64,000 nt of DNA from Gliomastix tumulicola (Eukaryota > Ascomycota > Sordariomycetes > Hypocreales > Bionectriaceae). This document shows, piece by piece, positions 11,801 through 22,966 of the stretch (positions are counted from its first letter, which is position 1; every line of letters starts with the position of its first letter). The notes below the pieces were generated by a model that did not search any database, was not told the origin of the DNA, and saw only the letters and a list, made by a program, of their open reading frames with translations. Made by a program: the position numbers and the translations under genes. The stretch spans positions 5,580,001 to 5,644,000 of the forward strand of contig BCHX01000001.1 of the NCBI GenBank assembly GCA_001599755.1. Direction: 5' to 3'.

Positions 11801-13031
11801 CGGCGCCTAACCCTCGGCGTCTGCAGACCTTTGTGGAGCGAATGACTGCACTAGGCTACGACATTGACTCGTCGAGCAGTGGAACGCTGCAGAACAGTCT
11901 GTTCAAGGTCGAGGATCCTGATCTGCGCAAGGGCATGGAGACGGTCCTCCTCAAGTCTATGCACCGCGCCAAGTACTATGTGGCAGGCAAGACGGCCAAA
12001 CTCCTGTGGCCTCACTATGCTCTGAATGTGCCGCTGTACGCGCACTTCACCAGCCCCACCAGGCGGTATGCCGACATTGTCGTCCATCGCCAGCTCGAAG
12101 CTGTCCTCTCCGAGGGCAAGATCGAGTTCACCGAGGACCTCGAGAGCCTCGTGAAGACGGTTGAGGCGTGCAACACGAAGAAAGACTCGGCGCAAAACGC
12201 GCAGGACCAGAGCATTCACATCGAATCGTGCCGCATCATGGACAAGAAGCGCCAGGAGGTCAACGGCGACTTGGTTGCCGAGGGTATCGTCTTGTGCGTC
12301 TACGAGTCAGCATTCGACGTTTTGATCCCTGAGTGGGGCTTCGAGAAGCGAGTCCATTGTGACCAGCTGCCACTGAAGAAGGCCGAGTTCCGCAAGGAGA
12401 AGCGGGTTCTCGAGCTATACTGGGAGAAGGGCGTGCCCAGCTCTGCCTACGTCCCCGAGGATGAGCGGCCCAAGGCTGCCGCGTCGCAGCGCGTGTCGAA
12501 CGCCATGGCTGCGCAGCGCCAGGCTGAGGAGGCCGAGCGGGTGCGCAGAGAACGAGAGGAGGCTGCGCGTAAGCAGACGGAGACGGGAACGATCTCGACG
12601 GACGATGTTGATGCTCTCTTTGATGACGACGACGACAACACTTCTGATGTCACTGAAGCGATGGCTGGGGTGTCCCTGGCCGAGAGGCCGACGCAGAGCG
12701 TTCCTGTATCGCCGGGCGGCGGCGGCAATGCTGCCAACCTGCTCAGGACGCGCTCCGATTCCAAGGTGCCCGTTGTCGAGGCGCCGGAGAGCCGCCTCAA
12801 CAACAAGGAGAAGTACCTTAAGCTGTTCAGCCTCCGAGAGGAGGACGGCGAGTACATCCAGGATGTGACGGAAATGACTCGCGTTCCGGTCATTCTCAAG
12901 ACTGACTTGACCAAGAGCCCGCCGTAAGTTGCCCGCCCTTTATCTGATGCTGGATGAGTGGAGTTTTGTTCTGACCGACTTGTGTGACTAGATGCCTCAC
13001 GATCCGATCTCTGAACCCCTACGCCCTGTAA
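8873..13031 (+). CDS. SSD1: Ssd1 RNA-binding translational regulator (inactive RNase II fold)
   Basis: Three exons, 8873-9026, 9104-12923 and 12992-13031, giving 1337 residues. Exon 1 encodes the conserved RRSPSELTPLM segment; exon 3 is only 40 nt and encodes CLTIRSLNPYAL before the stop. The N-terminal 400 residues are Gln/Gly-rich and disordered and carry five H-x-R-x-x-S sites at about S38, S136, S193, S255 and S279, the consensus of the NDR kinase Cbk1/COT-1. Cold-shock-like and RNB (RNase II) domains follow, from about TLFTPYLPQASLPALL and TFTIDHNGGAELGNAVHIK. The catalytic aspartate cluster of active RNB enzymes is replaced (D..G..E.GN), as known for Ssd1. Known role: binds wall-protein mRNAs and represses their translation under Cbk1 control. 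A pyrimidine-rich leader precedes it. Confidence 0.95.
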
Positions 13032-13651
13032 TTAGGGTTAAGGGGAATTTGAAACACCAAACACCAAACACGAGGAGGATATTGAGACGAAGAATATATT
13101 GTATTGTGAAGCGGTGACTGACTGGGGCGTCCAAAATGGTGTGGGCGTTGATTGCACAAGACAGGTGGCATAGAATCGGGTTGCTTGGTTGTTTTGCTCA
13201 CTGGCTTGTTCGAAGTAGAATTACGGAGTAGGATGGGGGGGGAACAGATATGGGAGATGCAGATTCCGATGAGCAATGCCGGCCCGGGCTGTGGGAGAGC
13301 CGTTTTGTTGTCGCGGATCTTGTCGGGGGGGTAGTAACTATTGCTCACTTAACTAACTACTAGTAGTACGCACTCATATCAGATAAGAATGTATACTGTA
13401 ATGTCTTGATACCTTAATTTTCGTCTGATGTCTCTGCCGGGCGTCCCTTTCATCTCATTTCTGCGGCCGGGAGGGTGGGGGCCATCCAGTGAGTGGGATT
13501 GAGGTTCTGCAGGAGAGGGGAGGAGGGAGTTGATGTGATGGCTGGAAGTGTGTCAGGTTTGGGAGTTCCCGGTTTCAAGTGCGGCGGCCAGGGGGGTCAC
13601 CACCTAAAAAATAGTCAAAATGCAGCCCCCCCGGCAACAGCTAACAGAGCG

Positions 13652-13765
13652 CCTCCAGGTGGGGATTCCCTGCACTTCCAGGCACGTCCAGGCACTCCCA
13701 GGCACTCCCAGGTGGGATCTAGGCACTCCCAGGTGGACTCCAGGTTCCTTCCCAGGCGCCTCCGG
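13652..13765. repeat. Degenerate tandem repeat of CCAGGCACTC and CCAGGTGG units
   Basis: The unit CCAGGCACTC occurs twice head to tail, with CCAGGCACGT just before and AGGCACTC again further on. CCAGGTGG occurs three times between them. The block lies about 570-680 bp upstream of the ferritin-like gene and encodes nothing convincing. Confidence 0.75.
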
Positions 13766-13954
13766 GGTGTCAGCGCCGTTTCGGGATGGGGGATGAGACC
13801 GGGCCCTGGCTGTCAATCGGCCGCAACATGAGACGGAATTCTTTGGCGCCGGTGGCGAGGGCCTGTCAATATCGCATCTTGGCTATGTGAGGAGGAGGAG
13901 GAGGCGACACGCTGCGGTTTTTTGCCCATGCGCGCGCCGCGTTTTGCGTGGGAG

Positions 13955-13976
13955 GGATGGATGGATGGATGGATGG
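13955..13976. repeat. GGAT tetranucleotide microsatellite
   Basis: About five tandem copies of GGAT in the upstream region of the ferritin-like gene; no coding frame uses it convincingly. Confidence 0.8.
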
Positions 13977-14331
13977 AAAGGGGAGTAGACCAAACGGCGG
14001 TGCATATATCCTTGGTCCTCGCCTCCCCTTCGTCTGGTCTCTTTCCTCCTCTCTCCTCTCCTTCTTCCCTTCACTCACTCACTCACTGCCGGGTCAGACA
14101 ATTCATCCATTTACACCCCCCCCTCGTCTCTCTTTCTTCTTTCTCTTCGCTCTTTTGAAAGCACTGGTTTGCTTTTCGAACTTGACCTTTTTTATTTTAT
14201 ACCTTTGCTTCCTGGCTGGTCCATTTTGTGTGTTGTGTTACGACTATCTATACAACAGCAGCAGCATCTTAATACCTAATCTTGTCACCAGACGACAATA
14301 ACAACAACAACAACAACCAACGACAAACAAA

Positions 14332-15387
14332 ATGCCTTCTTTCGGTCGTCTCGCCCTGTGGGCTGCTTCCCTGGCCAGCATGGCTACTGCCCTCCCCGGC
14401 GCGGTCAAGTTGACGGAGCGTCAGGTCACGTACCATCAGGCGTCGAAGCGTCAGCAGGAGGCTGCCGTGGCACTCGGTCTTGGTGACCTGGATGTGCTCC
14501 AGTTGTATGTCTATCCCATTTCCTCCCCCCCCAAAAAAAAGGAGAAAAAAAAAGGGAACATGTTGTACTGACGCGAGAATCTCAGCGCCCTCACCCTCGA
14601 GCACCTCGAGGACACCTTCTACCAGCAGGGCTTCGCCAAGTTCGGCGACGACCAGCTCCTCGGGCTGGGCATCACGCCCCTGCAGCTCGCCGACCTCAAG
14701 GCCATCGGCAGCACCGAGTCGCAGCACGTCTCCTTCCTGCAGTCGGCCCTCGCGCAGTCGGGCGTCGCGCCCGTCCGCCGCTGCGAGTACGACTTCGAGG
14801 CCGCCCTCGCCGACCCGGCCGCCATGCTGGCCACCGCCGCCGTCCTCGAGTCCGTCGGCGTGGCCGCCTACCTGGGCGCCGCGCCCCTGCTGAGCGACCC
14901 GGCCCTCCTCGGCGCCGCGGGCTCCATCTTCGCCGTCGAGGCCCGCCACCAGTCGTCCATCCGCGTCTTCGCCCAGTCCAAGGCCGTCCCCGCCGCCTTC
15001 GACGCCGCCCTGGGCGTCCGCGCCGTCTTCTCCCTCGCCGCCCCCTTCATCAAGTCCTGCCCCGAGGGCTCCAACCTCGTCATCGAGGCCTTCCCGACCC
15101 TCGCCCTCGCCGATCCCACCTTTGACGTCGCCACCGCGGCCGCCACCGGCGGCAAGCTCCAGCTGCAGTCCGACACCGCCGGCCAGGCCACCCACTGCGC
15201 CTTCACCGCCGGTGGTGCCTCGGCCGGAGGTGCCGTCTTCTCCCCCTTCACCGAGGGCGAGGGCTGCGAGATCCCCAAGACCGTCGCCGGCGTCGCCTAC
15301 CTCACCCTCGTCAACTCGGCGCCGCTGAGTGGCGTCGTGACGGATGATATCACCGTCTCTGGTCCTACTGTTGTTACCGTCTCATGA
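14332..15387 (+). CDS. Secreted ferritin-like (Rds1/Ferritin_2 family) protein
   Basis: Two exons, 14332-14504 and 14586-15387; the donor is GTATGT and the acceptor CTCAG, joining to VLQFALTLEHLEDTFYQQ in frame, 324 residues. A signal peptide is clear (about 20 residues ending ATALPG), so the protein is exported. The helix FALTLEHLEDTFY matches the first metal-site helix of fungal ferritin-like proteins, and the later VEARHQSSIRVF carries the E-x-x-H pair of the second. Such proteins include S. pombe Rds1 and are induced by stress or late sexual development; no enzymatic activity is established. Codon use is strongly C/G-ending, suggesting high expression. The intron contains A-rich and C-rich runs. 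Confidence 0.87.
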
Positions 15388-16061
15388 TGACTGGTTCCCC
15401 ATGCTGCTGTACATAGAAGAGTAGAGTGAAAAAGAGAGAGACGAGTAGTCAGTAATAAGATAGTCCAACACCACAACACTTATGGAGTGTGTAACTTATC
15501 CGTGACTTGATTGATGCCTACAATGTGACGAGCACATCGTATCAAGGGCTGGTAATCATAAGCCCCGACGTCAGCAAGTCCTGGGCTGTGCGAATCAGAG
15601 TCCTATTCAGCTGCTACTATATGATTCGCTTATGGCCTATCATTGTTAGACATGTATTTTCCGATTTTTTTTTTCTCTCTCCTTTTCTTGTCTTCTTTGG
15701 CCACCTTTCCTACACGTAGGAAACCGACGGATAGATGATTGTTTGATATCTGATGGCTTCTTGCCGTTGGTATTCACTACTATTCCACCGGCTCACATCC
15801 CCACGCCCAAACCTTCGCCTGCCGTAGCAAGTCGTCTCGACAGACCGGGTTAGTCGATGAGTCGAAATGATAGTACCAGAGTTGGCAAGCTCTTCTCGTG
15901 AGCATTGTGGTAGGGCAGTCTGCCGCACAGGGAATCACGGGCCGCGCTCTGCTGTCGGCGATATAGCTCGCGCGCTGCTAGGCTCTGATGATAATTTAAT
16001 CGTAGTTCCGGCTTGTTCTGTACTTAATACATGGAGGGATGCGTTGCGTTCGTATCGTTTC
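15388..16061. other. Convergent region between ferritin-like gene and MKT1
   Basis: 674 bp between two facing stop codons. No gene is seen. A TA-rich part near 15600-15700 may include the 3' UTR end of the ferritin-like gene. Confidence 0.5.
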
Positions 16062-18842
16062 TCAAAAAGGCCTGGCTTCGCAGTACGCAGTTGCAGCGAT
16101 CCAGTGAGCCTTGCTGGATGCGGGGAAGGTGGTGTCGTCGAGGATTTGAAGACCCTTGGTCAGTGCATCTACAAAGTATGTGCAGATGCGGAAATCGTCG
16201 ATCAGAGCTTCAGCATACGGAACAAAAGTCTGTGGGTACGCCAGGAGCTTCTCCAGGCGAGCCTCGTAGGTGTCAGTGCCGTCGTCCTCGTCAAAGAACA
16301 CCGAGAAGGCGATGCCGAGCCCGATGTCAGGCTCCTCAGCAAATGGGAGTCTGTACCTCAGTTAGTGACCAGGCCAAAGAAAAGAAAGGAGAAGAAAAGG
16401 GGGGGGGGGGGGGGCTACCTATGGCTGATCTCCAGGTAGTCATCNCGCTCCCGTTTGCTCTGGCCAAACATGAACATCGAGGCCACAATTGCCTCGATGA
16501 GATCACGATCTGCCTCCCGAACCGTCGTTGACAGTGCACGGAACATAAGCAGGCTCTTGTTGAGGGGGCCCGTGTATCCGTACCTTGCATGCCTCAGCTT
16601 CAACAAGCTGGCACACGCACTGACCAGAGACAGGCTTCGCTTGTCCGCGTCGCTTCCTCGACGAGGGTAACCTTGGTGGCCCTCGGTCGATTGTCCGGGG
16701 AGCAGGCCTAGCCTGATGAGCTCAAAGGCAAGCAGGACAGCGCTGTCGAGGCCAGAAAAGACAGTGGGGGTTTCCAGGGAGTCCCGCATCGCCAGAAAGG
16801 AATTTGCTAGCGCATTGCCCCAGTTCGTCAGTTTGTGGGAGTCATCGACGTAGCCCCGAAGATGAAGGAAGCGCCAGATTACAACCGATGTCACTAGCTC
16901 AGGACTATCAATCCCGCGAATCACCTTCTCCTTGGCGGTAGTCTTGGACACAAAGTCGTCATCCACCAGTGCAAGGACCTCGAGAGACACTGGGCCTGCA
17001 TAGGTCGCCGGGTAGCTTGGGATGTCGCTTTCCTTGACATCCCACGATCCGACCTTTTGAGACGGAGGTGGTTGCAAGGAAGAGTGATTGAAGGTGTAGG
17101 AGAACTTGGGGTCGAACCACACCCGCATGTTCACTGCCTTGTGCCCAATGCCACGATGCACTCTGGGAATGATAAGCCCGAGCGTCTGCTCTTTGACAGG
17201 GACGATCTTGGATGTGACTAGGTTCTTGTACTCATCCGTCGCCGTGCCATCAAGGGTCGGCTGGACCAGGACCTGACCGTGTGTTATACAGTTCAAGATC
17301 CTCGATCCAATAAGACCCGTGTTGAGATAGTGGAACAGCTCCGCGGGAAGCTGGAGACCAAGGTACTCATGATTGTCCCGCGTTAGGTGCTCGTAGTCGT
17401 TGACCCGAATCTCGCCACTCTCGTCAATGTAGATGAAATGGTGAGCGGCCAATCGGGCCTTGCGATACTTGTCGAGCCAGTTTGGGTCCTTTGCCTGCAA
17501 GACGTCATTGAAATGAGCACAGGCATTGGTCACGCTCTTGTCTAGGGTCCTCAAAAGGTTGGCGGCATCCGACACAGTGTAGCTCGGGTACATGGACTGG
17601 TCCAGTAGCGCGGGGAAGGGATCAAGGAAGGATGTTCCCGCCATGAGCATAGCGTCAATAAAGAGCGATTCGCTAACATCAAGCCGGTGCATGAGCTTCT
17701 TTTTGGAGATGGCCGTGACGGTCTTGGTGTCAAAGTTGAAGGAGTGGATGACGGAGTCCTTGATGGGGTAAACCAGAAGCTCCTGCGGACCCATGATGCC
17801 GGCGCATTGATCTGAGTCAATCATTTCGAAATACGCCATCTACAGGTACATTGTCCCATCAGCATGACGAAAGTGTAGACCATGTTGCGAGTGCAGCACG
17901 TACCTGAGCAGCGGCATTGTAAGGGGGCACCAAGAAGTGCAGGCCTCTTTTCTTCAGGATTCTCTGCACCAATGGGAACAGTGACTCGACGCGGAAAGCA
18001 CCTGTAACTCGTCAGTCTCACGGGCCAGGAAGGACTGCGAAGAGGGCATGCATACCCTGATTGTCGCCAAAGGCTTTGACGGCCTTGTCAGCGTAAGACT
18101 GCGAGTAGAGGCTCCAAGCTTCGGTCGTCTTCTCGTTGGCTTGCTGCGCCCGCTTGAGCGCCACCTCATCCTGTCCGGCGATGGACTGGCCATTGAAGAT
18201 GAAGAGCGGCGTGATCTTGTGCTTTTCCCACCCGTCAAGACTCATGTTCAGGTGATACGAAAGACCTGTGAGGCCGCCGAGAGCTGGAACGAGGGGCTCA
18301 TGGCTCGTTGGAAAGTCCAGGACCTGGTTCAGGTAGTACTTAGCATCGATAGCTATGGCGCAGTCCTCGAGCTCGGAGATATTATGCTGCCTGCCGACCT
18401 AGTTAGCACAAACACGGGGTGTCTGGTTCTCGAGGCGCGGAGCGTACGTTGCAAGGCCATTGATGAAGGCGTCTTCGTGGAGGACTAACTCCAATGTTAG
18501 CTTAAGATCAACAAGAGTAGGTGCAAGAGCAGGGCCGAAGCAGCAAGGCGCTACTGGAGGCACGAGACGAGGCCCGATCGACCAGGCAATTGGAGCCTGG
18601 CTCCAGCCCTTCTGATTCTGGAGGGGTGCGTGGTGCTATCCATGAAGCCATCTGTATTACTCGGCTGACCCAGGAAGTAGGCCCAATACGCGAAGTCGGT
18701 CGCCCTCGTCTCGTCCCAGCAGCCCGAGTCGCAAACATCGGAGAGCTGCTCGCGCTATGCCAAAAACCTCCGCTTCCTCGCGACCCTGCCCAAGCACCGT
18801 GTTGCAAAAGAAAAGAAGAAGAAAAAAAGACTTACGAGGCAT
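16062..18842 (-). CDS. MKT1: Mkt1-like post-transcriptional regulator
   Basis: Six exons on the minus strand: 18842-18836, 18484-18448, 18390-18056, 18001-17904, 17839-16419 and 16350-16062, total 2187 nt, 728 residues. The XPG-N-like start contains ISELEDCAIAIDAKYYL and the XPG-I-like part is RILKKRGLHFLVPPYNAAAQ; the long C-terminal half matches the MKT1 domains (DSVIHSFNFDTKTVT, EKLLAYPQTFVPYAEALID). Known role in yeast: with Pbp1 it controls translation and stability of mRNAs; the nuclease fold is thought inactive. The first two exons (7 and 37 nt) are inferred from phase, donors and GCTAAC branch points and are the weakest part; the first intron is 351 nt. An N at 16445 falls in a CGN codon, which is arginine whatever the base. 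Confidence 0.85.
16399..16445. other. Poly-G run and ambiguous base inside MKT1
   Basis: A run of 16 G (16399-16414) lies in the last MKT1 intron, and an N stands at 16445 in the preceding exon. Together they suggest locally poor read quality. The reading frame on both sides is intact. Confidence 0.85.
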
Positions 18843-20618
18843 TTCGAAGACGCTGCGCTAGCAGAGTGTCGAGGGTAAACAGCGGCTCGTGTTGTCGTAT
18901 GCGTGGGCGGGAAGCTCGTCGGCCACTCGAGGCTCGGTGCGATTCGAGCGCAGCGATGTCGACGGAGTTCTGGGACACTGGCGGGCGAAGCACAAGAGTT
19001 GAGAAACAAGGGGCCGGGCTCGCAGAGAAGCTGGCAGCGAGGGGGGGGAGAGAAAATACACGCTCAGAAGGGGTCCTCAAAGACCAACATTGGAGCTGGT
19101 TGAGGCCGGACGGGGAGAAGAAAACAAGAAGCCGATGTCAGGGCAAAAAAATAGTTTAGGGGGGGGTAAAAGGAAGCTGCTGGTGCTGGTGGGCGACGGC
19201 GGGTAAGCTGCAGGGTCTCGCCTGTCGTTTCTCCAAGCTCCCAACTTCCCTTGCTCAAACAAGGAAGCGTTAGCGAGAGTGCCAATTCAGGCCGCAGATG
19301 AATTGCCCAGGAAAGAGAGGACGAAAACACCCTTCTCGCGCAGAAGAAAGAGCCAGCGCGTAACGGCGGGAAGGTCGAGGTGGTGGTGGTGTTTTGTTTG
19401 TTAGACAAATGATGCAAGTTGCTAAGGCAGGTTTGTGGATGTGGGTGGTGTGGTGGGATTTCCCAGCAGCACATGCACCTGTGGGCGAAATACAGGGGGG
19501 CGTGACAGCAGCTCAAACAGTGGCTGAGCTGCGCATGTGAAACGTCCACAGGCGGCTTGGGTTGGGCAAAGCTGAGGCGCGCTGGCAGTCACTCGCTGGA
19601 CGTGACTCCACGGCGGGACCTAAACCGGACCCCAGAACCCGCCGCTTTAGTGGTCAATGCCACGAAAATGACTTCCAGCTGTTTCTGTAACACACAGGCC
19701 GCCTTGGGGGAGGCCGTCGACTCCCGAGCCTCTTGTTTGCATTTAATTTACTTTCATCTTACTTGAGGCCGCTCATTGTGGGTTTCAGGCCACAAGGCAG
19801 CTCGGCTTCCACGGGTTTGCCTTCCGTTCCCATCGTAGGACTGGAGAGGCTTCTCTTCATGTGATGGTGGGGCAGGGTGTGATGCATCAAGTGAAAGTCG
19901 GTAATATGGGCACCATTGAGAGGAAGGCACCTCACGCCAAGAACGAGCCTTGCAGCCGCCTCACAAGTCCCGTCCCGATCACTCGCGAAATCTGAGTCAA
20001 GTGGCAGAATGACGTTCGAAGTTCTGATTACGTGTCGGCCCTTGTTCGCAGCACAGAGCACCAAAAAGACAGGAGGCCGCTATTCTCCGAGTTACATAGC
20101 ACGTGCAGGTCGTAAAGTCCATTTACCATCAGCCTCACCTCTTCAATTGGGCAGAGAGTCGGGTAGAGACAGGAGCGACAGCAACCCTCACACAGATCTG
20201 ATGCCCCAGAACTACATAGCCACAGAATTCGGAGGCTACAACACACCAATCTGACTAAGGCCAAGTACATCGTGAAGCTCGGAGAACAGCGTCACCGAAA
20301 CTCGCGGTTGCCCACGCCGAACGAGGCACATGCTTCCCAGCCCTGCTGACGACCAAAGCACTCCGTCACCGACATCTCACGCCACGACACCAGCCAGACC
20401 AGGTGAGGAAAAAATTGTCTTTTGTTCGTTGTGTAAGCCGTATGACCAACCGGGTCGCCCTGATGATTTTTGCGCTATAAGAACAACTCTTTTGACGCCA
20501 CGAGGCAAAGCGCTCTCGTATTCACCACCACGATGACATAGCCCAATGCCCTCTTCCCTTCCCTTTCGTCGTCAATGCTCCTCCATCATGCCGCTCCCCA
20601 GCCGCCGTAGGGGGGTAT
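18843..20618. promoter_or_regulatory. MKT1 upstream region and RPS28 downstream region
   Basis: 1.8 kb without a supported gene. The left part is the MKT1 promoter and leader on the minus strand; the right part is the eS28 3' side. Minus-strand open frames here are rich in Pro, Ser and Cys with no motif and look like leader sequence. Confidence 0.45.
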
Positions 20619-21071
20619 TTATCGGAGGCGGCGGGCCTCACGCTCGGACTCGAGCAGGCAGAGGATATCGTCCTCACGGACTGCCGCAAGAAGAAAATGT
20701 TAGCCTCCCTATTCCTCTTCCATGTCATATCATGTCATGCCAGCTGTCCCAGCTTGTCGCGCGTCTAGGCGGCGCAGGAAATCGCTAATCGTTTGAACGT
20801 ACCGGGACCCTTGACGTTTCGGATAATAGATCGGCTCTGGTCGTCCATGAACTCGACGCGCACCTGGGTGACACCACCACGAGAACCTATAAATCCCCCA
20901 TTCGTCAGCGAAAAAATCCCCTTCCTCTCCCCAGGGCAACAACCACCCTCCCGCGACTCCTCAAAAACGCTTCGACAGATCGCGCGGGCTTCTTCAGGAT
21001 AATATCGTACCGGTTCGGCCGAGGACTCGGGTCACCTTGACAAGCTTGACGGGGGCCTTGGAGGAATCCAT
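20619..21071 (-). CDS. RPS28: 40S ribosomal protein eS28
   Basis: Three exons on the minus strand: 21071-21011, 20886-20803 and 20680-20619, giving 68 residues, the usual length for eS28. The protein reads MDSSKAPVKLVKVTRVLGRTG, then SRGGVTQVRVEFMDDQ, then VREDDILCLLESEREARRLR before the stop, which is nearly invariant in eukaryotes. Introns begin GTACGA and GTACGT and end ATAG and GCAG. Known role: small ribosomal subunit protein near the mRNA exit channel. No single uninterrupted frame covers this gene, so it is easily missed. It is divergent from the oxygenase gene at 21711. Confidence 0.96.
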
Positions 21072-21710
21072 TTTGTGTAGTAATGGAAAGTTGGGTGATG
21101 CGTTTGAGGCTGTTGTGAGGTTGCAAAGGTGCGGTGCGGTGGTGGAGGTTGAGACAGGACTGGACGGGACCGGGCAGGATTGGGGCTTTCTTTCGATTGT
21201 GGGATTCACTTTTTTGTGCTTATCTCAGGGTTTTCGACTGGTCGTGGTGGGAATTTGGTGGGATAATCACGTGCTGATAAGAAATGACAGTCGACCCGGG
21301 TGAGGGAACGGCGTCGGAGAAAAGAGGGCCCGATTGTTCAAAGTCGCCAACCTTGACGGACTTAAAGCGGCACTGGAGAAGCTCCATGAAGAATTACCCC
21401 TCCAAGCCCCGACATAAAGGCAGGGAATGCGTCCAGCGTATCGTGCACCATTCAATTCGGAACTTTTATGTCGCCCCGCATCTGTCGATATCCAACCGCC
21501 AGTCACCTTCCCGCAATAAGTGACGGCCTATCGCCTTGAGGTTTGATAACACCGTCTTACAGCCTGTGTCACTCACTGAAACTTGCCTTCTTTTCTGCAT
21601 AATGCGGTCATAGTATTTGTTTCTCCTCATTAATAAACCCCTCTCTAGTTCGACATACAAGAAGCATAATCATCACTGTCTCTCCCATCACCACCGAGAC
21701 TCACTTCACT
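21072..21710. promoter_or_regulatory. Divergent promoter, RPS28 and 2OG oxygenase
   Basis: 639 bp between divergent start codons. A CACGTG E-box at 21268-21273 is flanked by GATAA at 21262 and TGATAAG on its right side. Which gene these sites serve cannot be told from sequence. Confidence 0.55.
21268..21273. promoter_or_regulatory. CACGTG E-box flanked by GATA motifs
   Basis: Palindromic CACGTG within GGATAATCACGTGCTGATAA. bHLH factors bind CACGTG and fungal GATA factors bind such GATA cores; occupancy is inference. Confidence 0.45.
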
Positions 21711-22886
21711 ATGGGAGTCTCTGCCGATATCCCAATCATTGACCTTTCCGGCGACGAGGCCGATGTAGCTCGTCAGCTCGTCAGCGCCGCCGAGGATCAC
21801 GGCTTCATCTACATCAAGAGCCTCGGGCAGAATATCACACCCGAGTCCATAGATGAAGCATTCCAACTTGTAAGAGAGCCACCATCCAAAAGAGAGTCGA
21901 TCATATTTTCAGCGTTCTGACATGGCTATGCTATTTTTTCTTCTTGATGCAACAGTCTAAAAAGGTCTTTGACTCTCCCCTTGAGGAAAAGAAGAGATGC
22001 ACAATCCAAACGAACAACAGGGGCTGGTCTGGCATGCGTGCCGAGACTCTTGATCCCAAGAACCACAAAATCGGAGACCTGAAAGAGTGAGCAGATGGAA
22101 TATGAAAGGAAAGCTTGGTTTGGAAGGTAACAATTAACCAGAGCCTTCAACTTCGGCGAATTCGTCGACGGCAAAGCCCAGCAGCCGCTGCCCGCACCAG
22201 TAGCCCCCGACGAGCCGCGCTTGGCTGCCTTCGCAGAATCCTGCCGCGCCCTCTGCATCCGCATCCTCTACCTTCTTGGTCTAGGCCTCGACGTTGGCGA
22301 CTTCTTCTCCTCAGCCCACGACACAGAGAAAGGCGCTTCGGGGGCCATCCTCCGCTTTCTGCGGTATCCTCCGCTCGAGGGTGTCAACAACTCCGGCGAG
22401 GACATCCGCGCTGGCGCGCACTCTGACTATGGTTCGATCACACTCCTTTTCAGGCTCCGGGGCCAGGCGGGCCTGGAGATTGTAACAAAGGATGGAAGCT
22501 GGGCACCGGTCCCCGTCAGCCCTCCAGGCACGGAAGGCGACCCGAATCCACCAATCCTAGTCAACATTGGCGATCTGCTGTCGTACTGGACTAACGGACT
22601 CTTCCGGAGCACCGTTCACAGAGTCATCTTCCCCAAGGGCGGGACGAATGGTATAGAAGGGGAGTCAAGTACCGATCCCAGGTACTCGATTGCGTTCTTC
22701 TGCCACCCAGTCGGGACGGTAACGCTTGACCCGGTGCCCAGTGAGCGGGTAAAGAATTTCGACCCGACGAAGGGGACTCCCAACGCGAACCCATACGCTG
22801 AGAGAAAGGTGATGACCGCGGATGAGCATTTGTTCATGAGGCTCAAAGCGACATACGGGAACCTGTATGACGACAAGAAAGAGTAA
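21711..22886 (+). CDS. 2-oxoglutarate/Fe(II)-dependent oxygenase (isopenicillin N synthase-like)
   Basis: Three exons, 21711-21869, 21956-22086 and 22142-22886, total 344 residues in frame. The N-terminal DIOX_N part is VSADIPIIDLSGDEADVARQ with EDHGFIYI. The catalytic core holds the iron ligands H-x-D in AGAHSDYGSITLLF and the distal His in STVHRVIFP, and the co-substrate Arg in DPRYSIAFF, so the full 2-His-1-carboxylate facial triad plus Arg is present. The family hydroxylates or cyclises varied small molecules using oxygen and 2-oxoglutarate; the substrate here cannot be named. No signal peptide, so it is probably cytosolic. It ends 80 bp from the convergent DNA ligase stop. No neighbouring pathway genes indicate a cluster. 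Confidence 0.92.
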
Positions 22887-22966
22887 ACGCTATCATTGCC
22901 GTCGACGTGCTGGAATCTTAGCTAGTTCGTTGTGTGCAGAATAGACCTGTTTCAATCAAGCCCGCC

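Larger units (their letters stand above)
13032..14331. promoter_or_regulatory. Region between SSD1 and the ferritin-like gene
   Basis: 1.3 kb with no supported gene. It holds the SSD1 3' UTR, a tandem CCAGGCACTC-type repeat at 13652-13765, a GGA-rich tract near 13890, GGAT repeats at 13955-13976, and a pyrimidine-rich leader with CAACAA repeats just before the start codon at 14332. The extent of the promoter is inferred from position. Confidence 0.5.

Noticed and set aside
14269..15195. 308-codon Gly-rich frame antisense to the ferritin-like gene
   Set aside because: Composition is the expected reverse of C-ending codons; the signal peptide and ferritin-like motifs are on the plus strand.
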